Shown piece after piece: positions 7,495 to 13,361 of a stretch of 14,278 nt of DNA. The notes below the pieces were generated by a model. It searched no databases and was not told the origin of the DNA. It worked only from the letters and a program-made list of their open reading frames with translations. Source of the stretch: JAZLIL01 sp045617405 (GTDB lineage Bacteria; Bacillota; Clostridia; Lachnospirales; Lachnospiraceae); the NCBI GenBank assembly GCA_045617405.1, contig JAZLIL010000119.1, positions 1-14,278 of the forward strand, given 5' to 3'. The position numbers were made by a program, and so were the translations under genes. Each line of letters opens with the position of its first letter. The stretch's first letter is position 1.

Positions 7495-7508
7495 CCCCGG
7501 GAACGGGG
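7495..7508 (+). other. GC-rich hairpin before the activator gene
   Basis: CCCCG-GGAA-CGGGG folds into a 5-bp, all-GC stem capped by a GGAA (GNRA-type) tetraloop. It sits in the 55-nt gap between the CoA-transferase stop and the activator start. No U-tract follows, so it is not a normal terminator. It may protect upstream mRNA from 3' decay or lower activator expression. Confidence 0.45.
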
Positions 7509-7540
7509 CAGAAACGGGGAAAAGGCGGAAAGGGCTTTAT

Positions 7541-8317
7541 ATGTTTACTCTTGGAATTGACATTGGATCGACGACTTCAAAATGTGTGATACTAAAGGAC
7601 GGAACCGGAATAGCGGCAAAATCGCTTGTGATTTCGGGAACGGGAACCGACGGACCGCAGCAGGCGTACAAAGAGGTGCTTGAGAAGGCGGGACTTGAAG
7701 AGGGCGACATTTCCTTTACCATGGCAACCGGCTATGGCAGAACGTCTTTTGAAAAGATGGATGCGCAGATGAGTGAACTCAGCTGTCACGGAAAGGGTGT
7801 TTTCTTCATGCATCCTTCCTGCCGGACAATTATTGACATCGGAGGGCAGGATGCGAAGGTCATCTCGCTGACCGACAAGGGCACAATCGGAAACTTTGTC
7901 ATGAATGACAAGTGCGCGGCAGGGACAGGGCGCTTCCTCGATGTTATGGCGGGAATTCTTAAGATGGACATCGGCGAGCTTGGGGGAGAGGCACTTAAAT
8001 CCTCATCTCCGGCAAAGATTTCTTCAACCTGCACGGTTTTTGCTGAGAGCGAGGTCATCTCACAGCTTTCCCAAAATGTCGCAAGACCCGATCTTGTGGC
8101 CGGAATCTGCGAATCCGTTGCAAGCAGGGTGGCGGCGCTTGCAAAGCGCGCAGGCGTAAAGAACGAAGTGTTTATGTCGGGCGGAGTCGCAAAGAACGAA
8201 GGCGTGAGAGCGGCACTTTCGCGTGAGCTTTCAACCGATGTCAGGCAGGCGGCAGATGCCCAGTACATGGGGGCACTTGGCGCGGCCATCGCTGCTTATG
8301 AAAAAGCAAATAAGTAA
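7541..8317 (+). CDS. hadI: ATP-dependent activator of 2-hydroxyacyl-CoA dehydratase (HadI/HgdC family)
   Basis: The activator ('archerase') is a homodimeric ASKHA-fold ATPase with one [4Fe-4S] cluster between its subunits. ATP hydrolysis drives a low-potential electron into the dehydratase to start the ketyl-radical cycle, and small amounts suffice. At 258 residues the length fits HadI/FldI/HgdC. Phosphate-binding motifs are GIDIGSTTSK at 5-14 and IIDIGGQDAK at 97-106. The two cluster cysteines are C125 in NDKCAAGTGRF and C164 in SSTCTVFAESEV. FMSGGVAKN and the C-terminal YMGALGAA complete the nucleotide site. AAAGGG lies about 6 nt before ATG 7541. It is the last gene of the operon, after an intercistronic hairpin and before a terminator. 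Assignment to the BadF/BadG/BcrA/BcrD family is near certain, and the neighbouring dehydratase is its natural partner. Confidence 0.93.
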   Translation: MFTLGIDIGSTTSKCVILKDGTGIAAKSLVISGTGTDGPQQAYKEVLEKAGLEEGDISFTMATGYGRTSFEKMDAQMSELSCHGKGVFFMHPSCRTIIDIGGQDAKVISLTDKGTIGNFVMNDKCAAGTGRFLDVMAGILKMDIGELGGEALKSSSPAKISSTCTVFAESEVISQLSQNVARPDLVAGICESVASRVAALAKRAGVKNEVFMSGGVAKNEGVRAALSRELSTDVRQAADAQYMGALGAAIAAYEKANK

Positions 8318-8337
8318 AAAAAAATAAGTAAGAATAA

Positions 8338-8385
8338 AAGCGGGCAAATGAGGTAATCTCTCAAATGACCCGCTTCTTGTTTTTC
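8338..8385. terminator. Bidirectional rho-independent terminator between hadI and mscL
   Basis: AAGCGGG (8338-8344) pairs with CCCGCTT (8369-8375). Inside, CA/TG and TGAG/CTCA extend the stem around small internal loops. On the plus strand CTTGTTTTT follows. On the minus strand TTTTATT and a run of eight T residues follow. It therefore suits the end of both convergent units, the dehydratase operon and mscL. Confidence 0.8.
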
Positions 8386-8464
8386 AAAAACTGCGCCTTA
8401 TAAAATTAATAATGCTTTGCAAGGATGTACGCGCTTTTGCGGCGCCCCGCTTTCTTGTTCCGGT

Positions 8465-8938
8465 TTATTCGGAAAGCTCTGAAGTGCAGTGAGGGCATCT
8501 CGTTGCCTTGATGTCGATTTCGCTTTGGCAGAAGGGACACTTCTTCGTAGTGGGTGCTGCGGGAGCTTCTGCTTCCTTCTTTGTGAGATTTTTGCTAAGA
8601 TCCGTGAGCTTGTTCATTGCCTTTACAATAAGGAAAACGACGATAGCCATCAGCAGGAAATTGACAACTGCCGTAAGGAAATTGCCGTAGTTGAAGGTCG
8701 CAAGACCTAGCTCCTGCGCCTCGGCAAGAGTTGCGGGCTTTGCAATGCCGTCAGGATTTTTGAGAATAATGTAGAGGTTTGAAAAATCCGTACCGCCTAC
8801 AATGCATCCGATAACCGGCATAAAGATGTCGTTGACAAGCGAAGAGACAATGCTGTTGAATGCGGCACCGATGATCATGCCGACTGCGAGATCGAGCATA
8901 TTGCCTCTCATGATAAACTTCTTGAATTCCTTAATCAT
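8465..8938 (-). CDS. mscL: Large-conductance mechanosensitive channel MscL with C-terminal zinc ribbon
   Basis: MscL forms a homopentameric membrane pore that opens under membrane tension to release solutes during osmotic downshock. The N-terminus, KEFKKFIMRGNMLDLAVGMIIGAAF, at residues 3-27, is the family signature with the amphipathic helix and TM1. TM2 is FLTAVVNFLLMAIVVFLIV at about 87-105. The usual C-terminal helix is followed by an Ala/Pro linker (123-130) and a zinc-ribbon module, CPFC at 134-137 and CPHC at 148-151. This makes the protein 157 residues instead of about 130-145. A zinc ribbon here is, to my knowledge, common in clostridial MscL, but its function is not known to me. The start at 8938 has GGAGGGAG about 6 nt upstream. 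The gene has its own promoter and shares a terminator with the convergent hadI. Confidence 0.95.
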   Translation of the reverse strand: MIKEFKKFIMRGNMLDLAVGMIIGAAFNSIVSSLVNDIFMPVIGCIVGGTDFSNLYIILKNPDGIAKPATLAEAQELGLATFNYGNFLTAVVNFLLMAIVVFLIVKAMNKLTDLSKNLTKKEAEAPAAPTTKKCPFCQSEIDIKATRCPHCTSELSE

Positions 8939-9013
8939 ACGTACTCCCTCCGTATTTTCTTTTTATTTATAACTGAGAATGCCGAAGTCACACATCACGA
9001 CATCTCACCATTC

Positions 9014-9041
9014 AGTATATCGTCATTATTTCATTTATCAA
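9014..9041 (-). promoter_or_regulatory. mscL promoter
   Basis: On the minus strand, TTGATA (9041-9036) and TATACT (9019-9014) are 16 nt apart, a good sigma-70-type match. The start near 9007 would give a leader of about 70 nt. This is the only strong promoter I see between mscL and the symporter gene, so mscL is likely monocistronic. Confidence 0.6.
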
Positions 9042-9121
9042 TAGTGCCCGGCGAAAAAAGCATGCTCTGACCTGAAGCAGAACTAAAACTCCGCTTTGCT
9101 TTGAATATTCCAAAATAATCC

Positions 9122-9157
9122 CGAAACCAAAAGTACCGCAGCTTTCGCCGCGGCACT
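9122..9157 (-). terminator. Terminator of the Na+/solute symporter gene
   Basis: On the minus strand an 11-bp stem (9157-9147 with 9142-9132, two G-U pairs) is capped by a GAAA tetraloop and followed by TTTTGGTTT. It lies 26 nt beyond the symporter stop codon. ACCAAAA on the 5' side (about 9168-9162) could extend the fold by pairing with TTTTGGT in the tail. Confidence 0.75.
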
Positions 9158-9182
9158 CCCGGTTTTGGTATCAGAGAGAGAG

Positions 9183-10694
9183 TTAATCAACAGGTTTCTT
9201 GGCCTCATCGAACATCGCGAGGATGTCGGGTGAGGGTGCTTTGTCACAGAGTGATACAATCACTGCTGCGAGAAGACCACAGATGAAACCGGGAATGATT
9301 TCATAGAGGTTTGTGGCCTTAGAGAGGAATGCGTACCAGAGGGCATCCACAAGGAAACCGACTACGATTCCTGCAACCGTACCTTTGTAGGTCAGGCGCT
9401 TCCAGTAAAGCGAGAGGATGATTGCAGGTCCGAATGCTGCACCGAATGCACCCCATGCACATTCAACCAGCGCCATAATACCGGCACAGTTCGGACTCAT
9501 CGCAATAATAAGCGCAACCACTGATATAATAGCAACAATTATACGCCCAATCAACAGCATTTCCCTATCAGAAGCATTTTTCCTGAAAACAGGTTTATAA
9601 ACATCTGATGCAAAGGCTGACGCAGAGGCGAGCAGCTGTGAATCTGCCGTACTCATCGATGCCGCAAGAATCGCTGAAAGAAGAATACCTGCGATGAATG
9701 CGGGGAAGAGCTGGCGAACAAGAACGATGAAAACAAGGCTCTTCGTACCATCATCAAGAAAGGATCCGAGATATTCGTGTGCTACCAGTGCGACTACTGA
9801 AGCCATAATAAGAATAAGTGTTGTCCAGATGCTTCCGACAATCTGAGAACGCTTCATTTCCTTCTCGGACTTAATCGAGATGTAACGTACAAGGATGTGA
9901 GGCATTCCGAAATAACCAAGACCCCAACCGAGACCGCTCAGGATGTCACTGATGCTGCTCCAGTTGAATGAACCTGACGACAAAAGGTTGTAGTAGTTTT
10001 CGTCTGTTACTACCTGGGCGAGCGGTGCAAAGTCTGCCTTTCCCATTGCCATAAGGGCAATTATGGGGGCCGCCATAAGGGCAATCAGCATAAGCATTCC
10101 CTGAATGAAGTCAGTCCAGCAGACTGCATTGAAGCCGCCAAGGAAGGTATATATGAGTATTACGATTGTCGATCCGATCATGCATATTGTCTGATCCCAT
10201 CCGAAGACTGTGTTGAAGAGATTGCCGCAGGCAACAATGCTTGATGCGGCGTAGACACAGTAGGCAATCAGAAAGATTACTGCGCAGACAATTTGAAGAG
10301 TCGGACTCTTTGAGTTAAATCTGTTGGTAAGGTACTGCGGGATTGTAATCGAGTCATGAGCCACGATTGAAAAGCGTCGAAGCCCGGGAGCAATGAAAAT
10401 CCAGGCAAGAATTGTTCCAATGAGAAGGCCGACAGAAATCCAGATCTGCCCCATACCCATCAGGTAGATGGAACCGGGAAGTCCCATAAGAACCCAGGCG
10501 CTCATGTCCGATGCACCGGCTGAAAGTGCTGCCACAAAGCCGTTCATATTTCTTCCGCCAAGGAAATACTGCTTGTCACCGCCGGTTTCGCGTCTTCCTT
10601 TCATGTAGAAAACAATTCCTACGGCGAGAACGCAGACAAGATAAATTGCAAACGCAAGAACTTCCAATGAATTTGATCCAAGTGTGCTGAACAT
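9183..10694 (-). CDS. putP: PutP-type sodium/proline symporter (SSS family)
   Basis: This 503-residue membrane protein has about 13 hydrophobic segments, as expected for PutP. It imports its solute with Na+. The N-terminal signature LSAGASDMSAWVLMGLPGSI at 57-76 includes D63 and S65, equivalent to the Na+-site D55 and S57 of E. coli PutP. SMSTADSQLL at 346-355 holds S348 and T349, matching the second pair of Na+ ligands. FLGGRNMNGFVAALSAG and LRRFSIVAHDSITIPQYLTNRF are also PutP-like. The start at 10694 has GGAG 7 nt upstream. The gene is divergent from a LysR regulator with a strong dyad between them, and is followed by its own terminator. Proline is the most likely substrate and would fit Stickland fermentation. 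Other SSS substrates (pantothenate, other amino acids) are less likely given the AGASDMSAW motif. Confidence 0.88.
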   Translation of the reverse strand: MFSTLGSNSLEVLAFAIYLVCVLAVGIVFYMKGRRETGGDKQYFLGGRNMNGFVAALSAGASDMSAWVLMGLPGSIYLMGMGQIWISVGLLIGTILAWIFIAPGLRRFSIVAHDSITIPQYLTNRFNSKSPTLQIVCAVIFLIAYCVYAASSIVACGNLFNTVFGWDQTICMIGSTIVILIYTFLGGFNAVCWTDFIQGMLMLIALMAAPIIALMAMGKADFAPLAQVVTDENYYNLLSSGSFNWSSISDILSGLGWGLGYFGMPHILVRYISIKSEKEMKRSQIVGSIWTTLILIMASVVALVAHEYLGSFLDDGTKSLVFIVLVRQLFPAFIAGILLSAILAASMSTADSQLLASASAFASDVYKPVFRKNASDREMLLIGRIIVAIISVVALIIAMSPNCAGIMALVECAWGAFGAAFGPAIILSLYWKRLTYKGTVAGIVVGFLVDALWYAFLSKATNLYEIIPGFICGLLAAVIVSLCDKAPSPDILAMFDEAKKPVD

Positions 10695-10719
10695 AAATTA
10701 TCTCCATTCTACAGTTTTT

Positions 10720-10740
10720 TATAGTGGCATTTCCACTATA
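10720..10740. promoter_or_regulatory. Candidate LysR operator upstream of the symporter gene
   Basis: TATAGTGG-CATTT-CCACTATA is a perfect inverted repeat with 8-bp arms and a 5-nt spacer, 26 nt upstream of the symporter start. It overlaps any plausible -10 element of that gene (TATAGT or TATAAA on the minus strand). This is the strongest protein-binding-type dyad in the window. The divergent LysR protein encoded at 10928 is the natural candidate ligand. Confidence 0.6.
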
Positions 10741-10851
10741 ATCGGGACTATATGCTGCGACATGAAACATAAGAAATACTTATACCATAAATCGCCTTAT
10801 CTAATGCTTTGCGTATTATACAAAACAATCAGTCATATTGCAATACTCTTC

Positions 10852-10879
10852 TTGATATTTTTTCATAAAATGTTAGTAT
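10852..10879 (+). promoter_or_regulatory. Promoter of the second lysR gene
   Basis: TTGATA (10852-10857) and TAGTAT (10874-10879) are 16 nt apart. The -10 is extended by TG at 10871-10872 (TG-T-TAGTAT). The predicted start is near 10886. Confidence 0.55.
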
Positions 10880-10882
10880 TAC

Positions 10883-10897
10883 ATTAGCAAAACTAAT
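10883..10897. promoter_or_regulatory. Small dyad at the second lysR transcription start
   Basis: ATTAG-CAAAA-CTAAT is a perfect inverted repeat with 5-bp arms, centred 4 nt past the predicted start. A factor bound here would block the gene, as in negative autoregulation. The arms do not match those of the 10720-10740 dyad beyond the shared TAG, so it may belong to a different factor or be chance. Confidence 0.35.
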
Positions 10898-10927
10898 AGT
10901 ACGCAGGAAAGTGTGGCAGGCGGGCTT

Positions 10928-11830
10928 ATGAATCTGAAGAAATATGAAGCATTTATCAAAACGATAGAGACAGGCTCCATCACCGCAGCAGCGGAACAGA
11001 TGGGAAACACTCAGTCAGGTATTACGCAGCTTATCAGTTCACTTGAAAAGGAATTCGGAGTGACTCTGTTTTTAAGGAAGAGAACGGGTCCGAGGCTTAC
11101 GCAGGAGGGAGAGAGGCTCTATCCGCTTATCAGAGCCGTCGTTGATTCCGAGCATGAGCTTGAGCAGGCTGTCAACCGAATTAAAAAGAATGACAGAGTA
11201 ATCAGAATCTCTTCCTTTAAGAGTGTGGCTGTAAACTGGCTTCCCGACATAATTAAAGAGTACACGGCCGTCGAGCCCGATGTCAGCATTGAGCTTGCAG
11301 ACAGTATCTACAACAACCTTGAACGGACGTTTTCCGAACAGAAGGTGGATTTTTGCTTCGTTCCGCTTCCTGCGGACATTTCGTGCAGAACGATGCCAAT
11401 TTGTAAGGATAGGCTTCTTGCCGTTCTTCCCGCTGATTTTGATGATTCCCGGCTTATGAAGAGCTCCTCGGGAGAATTCGTATGTCCGGTGTCCGTGTTT
11501 GAAAAGAATCCTGTCATCAGTCTCACGGATTCTATAGACAGGGATGCAAGAACTGTATTCGAATCCGCACACGTCAAAGCGAACATCCGGTACAGAGTAG
11601 AGGATGATTACGTGATGCTTGCCATGGTGGAAAAAGGCCTTGGAATCAGTATTGTTCCCGAACTCATTCTCCGGGGAAACGATAAATCGGTCAAGGTGGT
11701 AGAACTTGATCCTCCTGCCTTCAGGACTATCGGAATTGCCTTTCCGCCCGGGAAAAAGGAGAATGCTGCGGCCTTACGGTTCGCAGAGTTTGCGGCAGAA
11801 TGGGTGAACAGGCAGATTTGTCTTGACTGA
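10928..11830 (+). CDS. LysR-family transcriptional regulator (divergent from putP)
   Basis: From ATG 10928 the protein has 300 residues and begins MNLKKYEAF, placing the helix-turn-helix (ETGSITAAAEQMGNTQSGIT, about 13-32) at the usual distance from the N-terminus. A GTG at 10913, with AGGA 4 nt upstream, would add five residues (MAGGL) and cannot be excluded. SLEKEFGVTLFLRKRTGPRL continues the winged helix. IRISSFKSVAVNWLPDIIKEY near 93-113 starts the effector domain, and EKGLGISIVPELIL near 240-253 is the conserved late motif of the LysR_substrate fold. It sits between putP and the livK-livH genes. It may control both, because the half-site TAGTGG of the putP dyad recurs at 11862-11867 before livK. 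The effector is unknown; an amino acid is plausible. Confidence 0.88.
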   Translation: MNLKKYEAFIKTIETGSITAAAEQMGNTQSGITQLISSLEKEFGVTLFLRKRTGPRLTQEGERLYPLIRAVVDSEHELEQAVNRIKKNDRVIRISSFKSVAVNWLPDIIKEYTAVEPDVSIELADSIYNNLERTFSEQKVDFCFVPLPADISCRTMPICKDRLLAVLPADFDDSRLMKSSSGEFVCPVSVFEKNPVISLTDSIDRDARTVFESAHVKANIRYRVEDDYVMLAMVEKGLGISIVPELILRGNDKSVKVVELDPPAFRTIGIAFPPGKKENAAALRFAEFAAEWVNRQICLD

Positions 11831-11861
11831 TTGTGAGTTGTGGGATATATTATGAAAATGT

Positions 11862-11911
11862 TAGTGGTTATTATTGCATATAATTAAGAAAACCACGGTA
11901 CTGTATATAAT
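11862..11911 (+). promoter_or_regulatory. livK promoter region with a TAGTGG half-site
   Basis: TTAAGA (11884-11889) and a perfect TATAAT (11906-11911) are 16 nt apart, 21 nt before the livK start. A second TATAAT lies at 11879-11884 with a weak -35. TAGTGG at 11862-11867 repeats the half-site of the 10720-10740 dyad. GTGGTT (11864-11869) and AACCAC (11891-11896) form a wide inverted repeat around the -35 region. I see no terminator between the lysR gene and this promoter. Confidence 0.45.
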
Positions 11912-11932
11912 GATGAAAAGAGGAGAGAAGTA

Positions 11933-13105
11933 ATGAAAAACACTATGAGAAGAATAGCTGCCATTGCACTTGCACTTGTTCTTGTTATGGCACTTACGGC
12001 TTGCGGCGGTGACAAGAAGTCAGGCTACACGGCAAAGAACACCGAGTATGTACTTGGTATGTCAGGTCCCCTTACAGGCGGCGCTTCAATCTACGGCATT
12101 GCTGTAAAGAATGCAGCAGAGATGGCAGTTGAGGAAATCAATGCGGCAGGCGGCATTAACGGAACAAAGATCAAGTTCGTTGCTACCGACGATATGCATG
12201 ATGCAACAAAGGTTGCTACAAACTATGCATCGCTTCTCGAGGGCGGAATGCAGTTTTCGCTCGGATGTGTTACAACAGCTCCCGGTCTTGAGTTCAAGAA
12301 CCTTTCACTTGAAGACAACGTTTTCTTCCTTACACCTTCTGCATCAGGCGATGACATTCCCAAGAATCCCAACGGTTTCCAGATGTGCTTCGCTGATGGC
12401 AATCAGGGTGCCGTAGCAGCAGATTATGTTAACCGGAATCTCGCAGGCGAGACAATCGGTATCTTCTATAAGTCGGATGATGCTTATTCGAGCGGTATCT
12501 ACACACAGTTCAAGGCAAACCTTGATCCTTCGATTACCACCATCGACACTGTTTTCACGGATGCAAACACAACAGATTTCAGTTCTCAGATTGAGACACT
12601 TAAGGGATGCACCTTCATTTTCATGCCTATTTATTACACCCCCGCATCACTCTTCATGCTTCAGGCAAAGGGTACTGTAGACAACAAGGCTATCTACTAC
12701 GGTTGCGACGGTCTTGACGGTATCGATTCGGCTGATGGATTTGATATCACAACAATTCCTCAGGAGGTATCAATGCTTTCACACTTCAACTCAAAGGCTG
12801 AGGACGGTGCAGCAAAGGAATTCATCGACAAGTACGTTGCCAGGTTCGGCGGAGAGACACTTAATCAGTTCGGTGCATCGTCATACGACAGTGTATATGC
12901 AATGGTAGAAGCTATTAAGAAGGCTCAGTCGGAAGGCGAAAAGCTTACAGTCACATCAAGTGCTTCTGATTTCTGCGAAGCTCTTAAGAAGCAGTTCAAC
13001 GGTGGATTCAGCTATTCGGGTGTAACCGGTGACAACATTTCATGGGATTCAACAGGCTACGTTAAGAAGACAGCCATCAAGTACATCATCAAGGCTGCTG
13101 ACTGA
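11933..13105 (+). CDS. livK: Branched-chain amino acid ABC transporter, substrate-binding lipoprotein
   Basis: This 390-residue extracytoplasmic solute-binding protein is of the Leu/Ile/Val type (Peripla_BP_6 fold). A signal peptide (MKNTMRR, hydrophobic core 8-20) ends in the lipobox LTAC at 21-24, so C24 should be lipidated and anchor the protein outside the cell membrane. YVLGMSGPLTGGASIYGIAV near 39-58 and AVEEINAAGGINGTKIKFVATDD near 65-87 are characteristic. They are followed by two alternating lobes typical of LivJ/LivK. AGGAG lies about 7 nt before ATG 11933. It captures the substrate for the LivH/LivM channel encoded downstream. The permease gene is 256 nt away behind a large hairpin and a second promoter, so the binding protein is probably made in excess. 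Amide or other amino acid specificity is possible in this family. Confidence 0.88.
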   Translation: MKNTMRRIAAIALALVLVMALTACGGDKKSGYTAKNTEYVLGMSGPLTGGASIYGIAVKNAAEMAVEEINAAGGINGTKIKFVATDDMHDATKVATNYASLLEGGMQFSLGCVTTAPGLEFKNLSLEDNVFFLTPSASGDDIPKNPNGFQMCFADGNQGAVAADYVNRNLAGETIGIFYKSDDAYSSGIYTQFKANLDPSITTIDTVFTDANTTDFSSQIETLKGCTFIFMPIYYTPASLFMLQAKGTVDNKAIYYGCDGLDGIDSADGFDITTIPQEVSMLSHFNSKAEDGAAKEFIDKYVARFGGETLNQFGASSYDSVYAMVEAIKKAQSEGEKLTVTSSASDFCEALKKQFNGGFSYSGVTGDNISWDSTGYVKKTAIKYIIKAAD

Positions 13106-13164
13106 TAAGCGTCACTTCGCTTGCAGTATACAAAGAAGCGCAGTAGCGACGGTTTAGTACTTTG

Positions 13165-13240
13165 GAGGCGGAAACAAAAACAGAACGAAAATCGTAAGAC
13201 GGTTTTTGCGCGTTTTTGCTTCCCGCCTCTTTCTGTTATT
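13165..13240 (+). terminator. Large hairpin between livK and livH: terminator or attenuator
   Basis: GAGGCGG-AAACAAAAAC (13165-13181) pairs with GTTTTTGCTTCCCGCCTC (13212-13229) with one bulge and one mismatch or wobble. An inner stem, 13186-13195 with 13199-13208, closes with a 3-nt loop. TTTCTGTTATT follows. The structure starts 60 nt past the livK stop. It should end most livK transcripts or protect them from 3' decay, with limited read-through into livH. Confidence 0.65.
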
Positions 13241-13276
13241 GCGGGTTACGTGATGAGAGCATACGTCACGAGACAC

Positions 13277-13304
13277 TTGCAATTTTGTGAAGTCATGGTA
13301 TTAT
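13277..13304 (+). promoter_or_regulatory. Internal promoter of livH
   Basis: TTGCAA (13277-13282) and TATTAT (13299-13304) are 16 nt apart. The -10 is extended by TG at 13296-13297. The predicted start near 13311 gives a leader of about 50 nt before the livH ATG. Confidence 0.6.
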
Positions 13305-13311
13305 TAATCTG

Positions 13312-13330
13312 TATGCACACAAGGTGCATA
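13312..13330. promoter_or_regulatory. Dyad at the livH transcription start
   Basis: TATGCAC-ACAAG-GTGCATA is a perfect inverted repeat with 7-bp arms and a 5-nt loop, starting at the predicted +1. As DNA it could be a repressor site. As RNA it would be a 5' hairpin followed by GTTTTGT, a weak terminator-like tail. Either form would control livH expression separately from livK. Confidence 0.5.
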
Positions 13331-13361
13331 GTTTTGTCTAATTAGAGATTGGTGGTATTTT

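Noticed and set aside
8369..8460. CCCGCTT(T)CTTGTT occurs twice (8369-8380 and 8447-8460), so the left arm of the terminator could pair with either copy
   Set aside because: The nearer pairing is far more favourable because of the inner stem and shorter loop. The second copy lies by the mscL stop and is probably coincidence.
10684..10887. 67-codon plus-strand frame in the putP-lysR gap encoding a partly hydrophobic peptide
   Set aside because: It begins inside the 5' end of putP on the opposite strand, has no ribosome binding site, and covers the putP dyad and lysR promoter. It looks like an AT-rich chance frame.
13121..13345. 74-codon frame between livK and livH
   Set aside because: It lies over the large hairpin, the livH promoter and the start-site dyad. 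It has no ribosome binding site, and its sequence has no domain-like pattern.
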